Assembly (NCBI RefSeq): GCF_022581195.2
Contig: NC_061476.1
Location: 2,526,098-2,590,097 of the forward strand
Reading direction: 5' to 3'
Source of the DNA: Helicoverpa zea
Lineage: Eukaryota; Arthropoda; Insecta; Lepidoptera; Noctuidae
DNA length: 64,000 nucleotides
A program made the position numbers and the translations under genes. The stretch's first letter is position 1. Each line of letters starts with the position of its first letter. The notes beneath the pieces were generated by a model. That model was given only the letters and a program-made list of their open reading frames with translations, searched no databases and was not told the DNA's origin. Positions 36,585-46,375 of the stretch are shown here, piece by piece.

Positions 36585-37025
36585 ATAGGCGATTATCACA
36601 CTGCCCCGCGTGATGTAGCGTAGCGCCTGGATGCGTTTTTTTCTGTTGCTTGTAAATATCTCCGTTTGTATGGAAAACACGCATAGTCCAACACACTGAA
36701 AATGCATCCACGCGCGTTCATGCGGATCACGCGCATACACGCGGAGAAACACGCACCCCCGCGCGTAGGTGCGGGGCAAGACTCAAGGTATGGCACACTG
36801 AATCCCGCAGTGCCGCGCGTGATTTTGAACGGGCGTGACGTGTATATTTGAAAATGGAACTCGATGAGAGCCGCTGTGCGTGAATTTACAAAACGCACCT
36901 ACGCGCGTGAGTGCGCAAAAAACCCGCACGATGATGCATCTGCACTCCCGCAGGAACGCGCGTAGCTGCGTCGACACGCAAGATGCAGCGTGATACGGGG
37001 CAGTGTGAAGATCACCTTATGCGGA
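36585..37025. mobile_element. GC-rich MITE with CACACTGCCCCG termini
   Basis: CACACTGCCCCG at 36597-36608 is the exact inverse of CGGGGCAGTGTG at 36996-37007, and the match continues outward imperfectly (ATAGGCGATTAT against ATAAGGTGATCTT). The interior is rich in ACGCGCG words in both orientations and can fold on itself. No transposase. It interrupts the composite element at 36071-37257. Confidence 0.7.
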
Positions 37026-37084
37026 TAGTGACAACTATGCTTGTCACTGAAAAGCTAAAAATAAAAAAACTTTTTACAAAAAAT

Positions 37085-37257
37085 AAAACCGACTCCCAAA
37101 AACACTGAAAAGCAAAAAAAAAATTATTCCTAGGTGCATCGGCCTAGAAGTCGGTGGCGAAATAAATTTAGTTACATTCATTAGACACTGACTTCTAGGC
37201 CGATGCACCTAGGAATAGTTTTTTTTTGCTTTTCAGTGTTTTTGGGAGTCGGTTTTT
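37085..37257. repeat. Near-perfect palindrome, ~68-bp arms
   Basis: The left arm runs AAAACCGACTCCC, CACTGAAAAGC, CCTAGGTGCATCGG, CCTAGAAGTC. The right arm repeats all of these inverted, ending at GGTTTTT. The loop of about 40 bp lies at 37153-37192. Such long inverted repeats arise by inverted duplication of a transposon end. Confidence 0.85.
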
Positions 37258-38534
37258 GTAATTATATTCTTTCATGATATTTATGAAACGCATCTCTAGA
37301 CCTCGTGTGATTACATGTGCTTCAGGCACATAACTTATGACTTAAGACAATCGATTCTTATACCGATTTACATCAGTTTTAGTGTGTAGTATTCTAACTA
37401 GAGTGTTACTAAGACGACAAAAACCGTGCCTTAGTAATTTCTAATAAAATATTTAATTCACAATCCATGTTTGTTGCTTTCAGTTTAGGTAAAACAATTC
37501 AAATTTGCAAAAAAAAAGTTGGACGTTTAAAAAATCCACTAAAGAAATAAAGAATCCTCCTCTACACAATCAAGCGTACTCATCGCTTTTTTTCCATGCC
37601 GGACATACGCTGGAGGCTCGATTACTGGCGCCCCACAAATCTGTTAATCGCTTACAGCGCTTTTTTACCGCTGCAAGTTAATTTAACAGTTGTTTGTGCG
37701 GTTCGCCGCTTGGGGGCGCTGATGTCGGCCCGAGCCATTAATTTTTTTTGTGAAACGGGTAAAATTTTGAGTAATATGATGGTTTTTTGTGGTGGACGGA
37801 AACTATGGTGTAGGAAATATGGTGAAATTAAATAGTTTTATTATTCAAATGAAGAGATTTTATTAGGAATTAAAAAAAACATGGAAATCACAAAAATCGC
37901 GTAAGAAACATACATACATGGAACATCTTCATGTGCCCCTAAGAATGGGGAATCAAAATGCTGCTTGGCTTCACCTCCTATTTATCGAGTGAGATGCAAG
38001 TTAAATCTCTTAACAACCCCTAGTGTCAGAGATTTCTCAAATCTGCTTGTCGATCTCTACATAGATTGTAACAAATGATATAATGTTGTAGTTATCGGTA
38101 TACTAAAAATTCAACTGCATACATTATAAGTTAAGTAAACTAATTTAAATTTACTAAATATCGCCTGGTGTTGATTTTTATCATATTTACCTGCGCCATT
38201 TTTTCACCATAACCTATAACCACAGTACCTCAGTAAGTAAATAGCACCCTTCCTTACGTATTAGGTGTCAGGGTAACTAAGTTGCAAGCTCGTCGCCTCG
38301 CCGCAATCACCTAGCCCATTCCACTTAACTATTTGTCTATCAAGACCTAGATATAACACAATCTTTGTAATAATGTAATTATTTTCTTAAGTAATAATAT
38401 AAAGACGACTTTTTTGTTTGTTTGTTTGTACCTTAAATGTTCTGAAACTGCTGAACCTTCATGTCCCCGGGTGATATAACTAACCCATCTAACAGCTTTA
38501 TTTACGATTAAAATAATAAGAATACGATTTATGA
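37258..38534. other. No gene seen; possible repeat at 38399-38440
   Basis: A (GTTT)n run at about 38414-38430 followed by CTGAAACTGCTGAACC resembles the start of a common lepidopteran repeat. The 79-codon plus-strand frame at 37596-37835 has a moderately complex translation but no recognised domain. Confidence 0.4.
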
Positions 38535-38724
38535 TAGGGCAATATTAAAACTAAGTATCAAAAAATTCATCCGCATCGCTGTCAGCTGGGATCGTGCCCA
38601 AAAGGCTGGCTGCATTGCCACGCTGGATGGCAATGCATGCTTTGACCGAAGTATAGGCCAGCCCTTTGGTCACGAGTGGACTCCACTAATCGCTTACTGA
38701 TTTCTCGAAAGAGTCTGTGGGCAC
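38535..38724 (-). pseudogene. Broken copy of the R2-like endonuclease tail
   Basis: In minus-strand sense this matches the last ~170 bp of the frame at 15156-15728 plus about 15 bp beyond its stop, with high identity. Compared with that copy it lacks two bases near 38637, which shifts the frame, so it cannot encode the conserved C-terminus. The match ends abruptly at about 38724, consistent with a 5'-truncated retrotransposition product. Confidence 0.8.
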
Positions 38725-40444
38725 TAACAGCTTGTATGTTATAAACAGGCTGGTCCAAGGTATAAACTAAGAAATTGACTGTAGGTATTCTTACCTATAT
38801 TTAAAGCTAATCGCGCTCGGGAAATGCTCTCCCGATTACTTATATTTATTTTTCAGTGTTGGATAGTGTGTTTGTCAGGGCAGGCTGTACCTTGGGTGTA
38901 GCTTTTCATCTAGATATACGAAGTAGTTCTACAGCTCTTCAATTTTGTCTTTACTTCTATACTAATTTTTTACTTAAATACTTATGACGTGGTTGTTGGT
39001 TGAAATAAATAAGCTCCCTAACAATTGAACAGTGTGGATTTAAAAAACTCCCTCAAGAACGATTAGATTATGTAAGTACTTACACAAAGCCAGTACTGTA
39101 TAAAAGTTCTATTTTTATTCCACAGTTTACAGGAACTATTCCTGTAGCTTATTACGTTATATAATATTTATTGTGTTAAGTAAACGTAATCCGTAGCCGG
39201 AATCATGCTTCATTCCCGGAGGAGAATTCTACTATTAAGTTTAGACAATGAGGGATCTTAAACAGGGAAATAATATTTCCGTATTATCTTCTTCACTTTC
39301 TAAAAATTAAATTATTTTATCACATCTCTTTTATTCACATTTTCCTTTCGCAGGAAGAGATTTTAATAATTTAATAAGAGATTTTTAATAAGAAATCTCT
39401 TATTAAATTATTCTTTCTTCTCTGTCTTATTTCTTATGATGTGTGTGTACATAAATTGTAAATAAATAAATTATTGAAGTTAAAAAGTCTATATTATAAT
39501 CTATACTGATTTTACACATATTACTAAACCGACGTGATTTTCGGTGTTAAATAGGTATCCCATTTTCCAAAACGGGTCAAATAAGGCGGGTATTAGTTTC
39601 GATCAGGTCTGTGAAAAATATTGTAGGTAACCTATTATTTTTACCTATTCTTAGATTTTTCTTAGTAGGCAGCAGTTTTCTGCTATCGAAGAAACCCTTT
39701 AAAGATGTGATAAATGTCAGTTCCATGACAATGACACAAACGCGGCATCAGCGCGCATTAAAAAAATATTTGTAGGATAAAAGTGCGCGTGTTTAAAAAA
39801 CGAGTGTGCAGAGGTGCTAAGAATTTGAGAAAAATGAAAGAGTAGGTAGTTATTTTCTTATAATCGCACGCCTCTCTCTTTTAATGAAAACACGCGTATA
39901 TTCTCTTGTTCTAACAACAATAAGAAATTAACGCACAATAAACCTTACACATAAAGCCTAAAATTTAATATATTCTGAGCATATAAAGTAAATACAATAG
40001 GTACACGGAGGGGACGAAATTCCTACTTTCACCTGTACACAAAGAAAATACCAAAACGTCTTATACTTACCCGTATTTGGTAGAGAGATTTAATTAAAAT
40101 GTAGGGGGGTAACCACCCCCCCGGTGGGAGGGGTGGAATGAAGAAATATCGCCGAGGGCGGCTAAGTTTTTGGGGCCAACACAAACATTGTATTAACATA
40201 TTATTTAAATTTCCGATGTTGATGTCTTCTTGCACGTTTTGTGTCTAAGAGTTGTGTTGGAACGTTATTTATTTACGCACAATTTTATGTGGGTATTTGT
40301 TATTCAATATTAAAGAAATACGAAAGTACATAAATCTGTCGGTAAATCTAGTATTACATGTTTTGCAGATGTTAAAGTCATCTCTTGAAAAAAATATCTT
40401 GAGACATTGATCTTATATACCTGTATCTTTGACAGGTAATACAG
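38725..40444. other. No gene seen; hairpin and C-run patch
   Basis: Contains the perfect hairpin at 39365-39412 and a GGGGGG/CCCCCCC patch at 40103-40135. The 68-codon minus-strand frame over that patch has no domain. Confidence 0.5.
39365..39412. repeat. Perfect 20-bp inverted repeat with 8-nt loop
   Basis: AATAATTTAATAAGAGATTT (39365-39384) and its exact reverse complement (39393-39412) flank an 8-base loop. AT-rich, no U-run typical of a terminator context. It may be a small fold-back or a mutational palindrome. Confidence 0.8.
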
Positions 40445-40715
40445 TACGGGATCTTCTGTGCTGTGCGCGGGATCTCAGGTTCGATTCCCGGGTTCAGTTC
40501 TACGCCTGATCTCTCCCCATTCGTGTCGGATTGCCGTCGCTGCATCTGTGTCTGCGCAAATGCTTGTGCACTATAATATGCGCAGTTGGCTGATCTCCTT
40601 ACATGAGAACAGCCGCCGTAGCCGATAATTGACTAGGAGGACATCGTCATCATGTCCTGCGCAGCTGGCTGATCTTAGTCAGAACAGCTGCCGTGACCGA
40701 ATATATGTAGATATA
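40445..40715 (+). mobile_element. tRNA-related SINE with partial internal duplication
   Basis: GGTTCGATTCCCGGG at about 40479 is a good B box. The body carries ATTCGTGTCGGATTGCCGTC, TGTGTCTGCGCAAATGCTTG and a TGCGCAGTTGGCTGATCTCC block, which I recognise from a common lepidopteran SINE. The TGCGCAG(T/C)TGGCTGATCT block occurs twice (about 40578 and 40659) with matching AGAACAGC(C/T)GCCGT sequence, so the 3' part is duplicated. The A box is not recognisable, so the 5' end is worn or missing. Confidence 0.65.
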
Positions 40716-40901
40716 TAGAATATCGGTTTGGAGGCCATTAGTCGGGCGTCCGAAAGTGTGTCAACCAATGCTACCAAGGGATGCCTGTCACCAAGAAACA
40801 GGGTTATAAAGGTCAGATTAAGGTACATTGAATTAAGACACTAATCGGAAGTTTCTTATAAAACCGCTACCGCAAAAATCGACTTCAAATCTACTAAATT
40901 A

Positions 40902-41097
40902 TCCTACTAATATTATAAACGCGAAAGTTTGTATGTATGGATGTTTGTTACTCTTTCACGCAAAAACTACTGAATGGATTTTAATGAAACTTTACAATAA
41001 TATAGCTTATACATCAGAATAACACATAGGCTACAATTTGTAAACATATTGTTCGAAATACTAAACCTGCGCAGACGAAGTCGCGGGCACCAGCTAG
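40902..41097 (+). mobile_element. Short non-autonomous Helitron-like element
   Basis: It begins TCCTACTAATATTATAAACG (40902) and ends CTAG (41094-41097), inserted between A (40901) and T (41098). GC-rich GCGCAGACGAAGTCGCGGGC precedes the 3' terminus. No coding capacity. It is an inverted close copy of 18095-18298. The 62-codon frame that starts inside it (41049-41237) is not a gene. Confidence 0.8.
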
Positions 41098-42573
41098 TAA
41101 ACCATAAAATAGTAAATAATCTTAATTTTTTTGCAATAATTTGCCCTTCAACTGTGCTTCTCCTAAATAATAAACTGCATAACCAAAGTCCCTCTTTCTA
41201 CTACCCATACATACCTACATATCTTATTTCCTTATAATTAAATCTCTCAACATGTACACTTTAATAAATTTATAAATTTTCCCTCGGAGAGTGCTTTCTT
41301 ACAAAGAGGGAGTAATTTGGCACACACACAGGCGCTTGTGTGTGTGTACACGGCACACACATACAGACGTGTGCAATTTAAGATGAATAATTATGTGGCA
41401 GTACCGCCTTGCTACGTTGAGGAAACGGACGATAGAATATAGGGGATAAGACTGGGATATATATATTTTGCTTTATGTTCCTTTAATGTAAAATTGCTAG
41501 CCAAAATTGAGTTGTTATTATTGAAAAATTGTAGGCTATTCAAGATTGTTGTGGTGATTACATGCCCATAAATGTAGTAATTACATTAGAACGTAGTTAT
41601 TAAATTAGTTATTTACATTAGAGTTTGCATTAACAAACTCTTCGATTTTTTTGTTTACATTCCTGTTTTCTAGTGCATCATTCTAGTCCACGTCGGTAGA
41701 TCTTTTTTAGTATAGATTTTGAAATGAATGATCTAGAAGGCAATGTAATGACCTATCATTAGTGATGGCAAATTCTTACAAAACAGATTTTTTCAGTATT
41801 AATTAATTGAGCATAAAAAACATATATTATTCACACAATTTAATGAGGCCACATCCACACAAACCTCCACTTTCCTCAAGCTCCTACCCTAAGAAAACAC
41901 ATACTACACTTATTTATCTAAGGCCCCCACTCTTTATGAAAGGAATGATTAATGTCTGCCAGCATTAGGGCTCTAACGAACCCCCCACCCCCCACTTCTA
42001 ATTATTATTCGCACTTATAAGAGTTTGGAGATAACCCCCCGAGATAATGGCGTCTTTGTTGCGAGGTAATTTTATTTGAAGATTTTGAGGTTGTTTTGTT
42101 TTATTATGTAGAGTTATTTATATTTATGTACCTAGTATGTAAGAGTGAATGGTAGGTATTTTGGCCAGACAAACAAAACAAGAGGTAGAACAAGAGCACC
42201 TATGTAATTAGGTAGGTACTCTATAAAATTATTTCTTTGTAAACAGACAAAGATTACTATAATTTTGTTATTTTCTCTAAAAGAAATGGTTAGGTGGGGA
42301 AAGAATGAGCATTCGCTCGCTTAAAATAATGTTGAAGGTTAAATAATGTTAAAATAGGTAGGTACTCTAGTTTCTATGTTTGTGTTGTTTTAAATGCCTA
42401 AGATGTAAAAGATTTTCTAAACTGTAAGGTATACATAGATAGCTAAATCTGGCTATTTATGATTTTATTAAAATGACCTGAGTAAGAGTACTCATCACTC
42501 TAGGTTACTTACGCTTCGACTATGTAATCCAATGTGGGAATTTTATCAGCGTTATACAAGTAAAGACAAAATC
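41098..42573. other. No gene seen; TG/CA microsatellite at 41322-41374
   Basis: A (CA)n/(TG)n-rich palindromic stretch lies at 41322-41374. The remainder is AT-rich with a CCCCCCACCCCCC run near 41981-41994. Confidence 0.5.
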
Positions 42574-42643
42574 TTCATTTCCCGAGCCTTTTCCCAACTA
42601 TGTTGGGGCCGGCTATCAGTCTAACTGGATGCCGCTGAGTGTC
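42574..42643 (-). mobile_element. SINE 3'-end fragment
   Basis: CCGAGCCTTTTCCCAACTAT, GTTGGGGCCGGCT, CAGTCTAACTGGAT and GCTGAGT match the 3' end of the full SINE at 44480-44865, same strand. 5'-truncated. Confidence 0.7.
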
Positions 42644-43082
42644 ATTATGAAATCTCTACTTACATTAATTAACGGACAAGAAAATATCAAAAACTTCATA
42701 AATATCCCAAAAAACGAAGATCATATTTCCCCCACACACACATACCTACATACCAAATACATACCTCAACGCACACGTTCACACATTACACGCATACAAG
42801 GGCCAGCTGACGAGCCTAAATCCATTAAGTTCGACATTTTCCTTTCTTAATCCAACCTTTGTTACAAAAGCAACGTGTGTGTGGCGTAGACGTGGCGTGG
42901 AGTGTGTGGAAAACCGTTTTTTGTTACCGAAAAGGCCGCCTTCGTCGTTAATTACGTGTCTGAGAAAATTTCCTATAGGGTGTTCGAAATTGTGTAAGTA
43001 AAGATGGGTAATATTGGGCAGAAATACCAGGAGTCATGGTGAAGCTAGGGCCATATGGAAAGTTTATTTTTCAAAATACATA

Positions 43083-43146
43083 GAGGAGGTCAGATAGGCA
43101 GTCGCTCCTTGTAAAACACTGGTACTCAGCAGCTGGGAAAAGGTTA
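43083..43146 (+). mobile_element. SINE fragment, opposite orientation
   Basis: GAGGAGGTCAGATAGGCAGT, CGCTCCTTGTAAAACACTGG and TACTCAGC match the SINE in plus orientation. A deletion then joins directly to CTGGGAAAAGG, the near-3' word. Confidence 0.65.
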
Positions 43147-44479
43147 GACACATGATAAAGGAAGAGAAATGTAGCTTCCATAATAGATTAACCATGTCAA
43201 CAAAAATATATATTTTTTTATAAACCTGTGGTTCCTTATTTTGTATTTACTTTTTAGTACCTATACTTTTCTCGAAGGGAAATCAAAATGAATATAAAAT
43301 AAATCCTAAAATAAAACCAGCATTTATAATTTCATTCTCTCCTTTTCGACATCACAAAATGAATTAAAAAGAGTAAAAAAGTCCAAATGAGCTGCCCAGC
43401 GCATAGTTGTACAAGTTAGTTAAAAACTATGTTTAATCTGCGCTGTCGGATTTTTTAATTAACGTAGTCCAATTTGTAAATTGTCGGACTTTACAGCATA
43501 GTTTTAGATTTATTATATAGTTGTAAGAAAATGTAGATATAATACATTTTTTTACAGTAAATGTCGAGATAAATCAAATTTCTTTGCCAATGGATAGTGG
43601 ACAAAATTAAAACCTCATGTATTCAAAGCAGGCTGAAAATTAGCACTTTTTGAAGATCAAGTTTACAATAGACAGCCCCCAAAAACTTCCACTTCTTATA
43701 TGGTTTCATCGGAAAGAAAAAATGGTGGAACGAACTCCCCAGCAAACTGGTGTACTATAGAGGTATACTGTTTTATCAAAAATCCCAATGAATTTTGTAT
43801 AAACAAAACATAAAAATAATTCCCAACTATTAATAAAAGCGCAAAATCAATTACATAACCACTATAACCGTAAAACAATTTTCCAAAACTGAACACGCTG
43901 TAGCTACCCACAAAATTCGTCTAAGAAAACGTAGGCCGGGTTCTGTAGCAATTTATCACGAGTCAAGTTATATTAATGTGGATAAATGGGGCGTTCGCGG
44001 GACTTGGGGCAAAGTGGGGCGGGGGAGGTAGGGTGGGGCGGACCGGTACGTCTTGGCGATTAGTTTTTTGTTTAGGTATATAGGTGCTGTTTTTTAATTA
44101 AAGCTCTTTTTGGCGTTTGGTTGGCTTTTGTTTTTAATTGACAAGAGAGAGGTTCTCAATTCATATGTTTATATGTTTTGCTCATACCTTGTATTTCACA
44201 TCGATTTTCTTTTGAGTAATATGACTTACTTTTACGATATATGTCACAAATGAAAGTAAATATAAGTAGGTATTTTATTATTGAGTGAAACGCCAGATTA
44301 GGTAAAAGATGGATATTATAATCTAGAAAAGATGAACACATAATATGATTGATGGAATGTACATATCGTGTATAAATATTGAAAAACAAAAACGTCAGAT
44401 TGAATAATCCTGACGATCAGTAATGATATTTTTTCGTATTAATTGCTGTCATTGAATATTCACAATGGAAACAATAGGT
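43147..44479. other. No gene seen; G-rich island at 43980-44050
   Basis: The G-rich island (GGGGCAAAGTGGGGCGGGGG and following) is the only distinctive part. Two minus-strand frames of 71 and 77 codons have no recognised domain. Confidence 0.45.
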
Positions 44480-44865
44480 CATCCTCCGAGCCTTTTCCCA
44501 ATCATGTTGGGGTCGGCTTCCAGTCTAACCGGATTCAGCTGAGTACCAGTGCTTTACAAGAAGCGACTGCCTATCTGGCCTCCTCAACCCAGTATCCCGG
44601 GCAACCCGATACCCCTTGGTTAGACTGGTGTCAGACTTACTGGCTTCTGACTACCCGTAACGACTGCCAAGGATGTTCAATGACAGCCGGGACCTACAGT
44701 TTAACGTGCCATCCGAAACACAGCCAATGGTGTCTAAGATATACTTAGAAAGTACATACAAACTTAGAAAAGTTGCATTGGTACTTGCCTGACCTGGGAT
44801 CGAACCCGCGCCCTCGTACTTGAGGTTGGTCCTTTACCCACTAGGCCACCACGACTCAACACAAT
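44480..44865 (-). mobile_element. Full-length tRNA-derived SINE with 9-bp target duplication
   Basis: In minus-strand sense it opens with GAGTCGTGGTGGCCTAGTGG (A box), followed by GGGTTCGATCCCAGG (B box), so RNA polymerase III would transcribe it. A long tRNA-unrelated body with CTGTGTTTCGGATGGCACGT follows, then the 3' end GGGAAAAGGCTCGGAGGATG. The duplicated target ACAATAGGT flanks it at 44471-44479 and 44866-44874. It matches a widespread lepidopteran SINE type. The 101-codon plus-strand frame across it is a shadow. This intact copy is the reference for the fragments at 13390, 32658, 42574 and 43083. Confidence 0.88.
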
Positions 44866-46140
44866 ACAATAGGTAACAATAAAAACCTCGGAAACAATAG
44901 GTATGTATTTAATTTAAATTGAAACAAAGATGCTTCAAATTACAAACATGCAACAGATAATCTCAAAATTCTTTTGTTTTAATTTTGAACTATCATTGTC
45001 TTCGACTACAAAAAATTAAATTCTCTTCAAATGTATAGAAATCGTTCGAGTAGTTATAGTTAAAAGGCTTTGGGGTGTGTAATTGAGCTTGAAGGCGATG
45101 ACCTAGCAATATCTATTGGGGTAGATAAACTTATAGTCATATGTTTAAATACCCACATGTGAACTAGTTCTTCCCACATTCCTGCATTTGCATCAAAGTT
45201 TCAGATAAATCGGTTCAGATCAAATATTTATGTTAAAGCTCCCTTACTAAAATAATTATAAAATGACGATGATTATGAAAAAAAAAACCTTACACAAAAT
45301 ACCAACTGACTTGTATTTATATTGCATAGATTTAGCGTGGTTTTTCTTATGACTGAAGGAAAGAGCAGACCAGGGAACAAGTATCGGAACATACCTGAAA
45401 AGGGACCATATACCTATTGCTGAAGTTAGAACAGGTACCATGGAACAGGTGGGTATCTACATATCTGAAAATGGGCATATACTGCTAGAATTGTTTGAAA
45501 CCACTTATTTAAGGTACCTAAAAGAACTGTTTCATGGTTTGTTAACAGCATGATATAATAAAAACATTTGACGTATTCACCAATCGATAACATAAACGGT
45601 ATATTCGAGTCTAATGATTCCATCATTTGAGACTGTGGTTATATCGATAGATTTTTTAGAAAATAAAGACTGAAATTTACTTCCTACTATAAATACTTTT
45701 TAAACAAAACACCCCTAATGAAGCTATTACATTGTTGATCTAAGTTATATGCTGCCTCCTAGATAACAATGGCGTAATAAATATTAACGCTGTCAATACG
45801 GTATATAGCGGGAACTTATCTGTTAGATATTATATAAACGCCTCAGGGTGGCGAAGCGAGGAATTTTAGAGCACCTCCACATTCAACGGATTGAGACGCT
45901 GCGTTTTTAGGGGTGAAATCGCATTGATTGAGGAAAATGAAAATGTGCAATTTTATTGTAATGTTCATGTTCCTTATTACTTATTTAAAGGAGGAATGTT
46001 TATTTTAGTTCTTTATTGTTATATTTTCAACTAGTGAGTTAGCTAAGTTAAGCTGTGAAAGTGGTAAACGATCAGTTCTTACGGCTGTCAAAACCTCAAA
46101 AAAATCAAACTCAAAATGCCGTAAAAATTTGAAGTATACT
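44866..46140. other. No gene seen
   Basis: AT-rich. A short mixed patch at 45835-45920 with GCCTCAGGGTGGCGAAGCGA is not recognised. Minus-strand frames of 61-66 codons have no domains. Confidence 0.45.
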
Positions 46141-46375
46141 CTTTATTCTGTCACTCTCCTTGGACGGCAACCGAACACGACCGGAGACAAATCGGTCCTA
46201 GGGCTGAAATTTACGTGCTCGTCGATGTACGATACATCAACACCAACTTCTAAACGGGCTACTGTATTATTTAAAATTTACAATGCAATTTGACCTGGAA
46301 ACCGAACCTGAAACCCGATGCACAGCCGTCACGCTTGCCAATCACTAGAGCAAAGCGACAGTTAACTAAATAATA
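46141..46375 (-). mobile_element. Worn SINE-like repeat
   Basis: In plus orientation it carries GAACACGACCGGAGACAAAT, TTTACGTGCTCGTCGATGTA, AACACCAACTTCTAAACGGG and, at its right end, ACCGAACCTGAAACCCGATG and CAATCACTAGAGCAAAG. In minus sense the last two correspond to a degenerate B box and A box. The word order matches a common lepidopteran tRNA-derived repeat, but point changes are many. Confidence 0.55.

Larger units (their letters stand above)
36071..37257. mobile_element. Composite terminal-inverted-repeat element with nested fold-backs
   Basis: The outer left end AACCGACTTCCCAAAAA (36073) is matched, inverted, by TTTTTGGGAGTCGGTTTTT at 37239-37257, and words of this repeat are familiar from many lepidopteran loci. 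Inside are two tandem ~123-bp units, a GC-rich fold-back element with its own inverted termini (36585-37025) and an almost perfect palindrome (37085-37257). The frames of 60-156 codons on the minus strand follow the GC-rich repeat and are not conserved genes. No transposase is seen. Confidence 0.6.

Noticed and set aside
36128..36977. Overlapping minus-strand frames up to 156 codons
   Set aside because: They follow the tandem 123-bp units and the ACGCGCG-rich MITE; open in several frames at once, which is typical of GC-rich repeats.
44443..44748. 101-codon plus-strand frame
   Set aside because: It runs antisense through the SINE; SINEs do not encode protein.
44780..44865. A genuine tRNA gene
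   Set aside because: It is the tRNA-like head of a SINE that has a target duplication spanning the whole ~386-bp unit.
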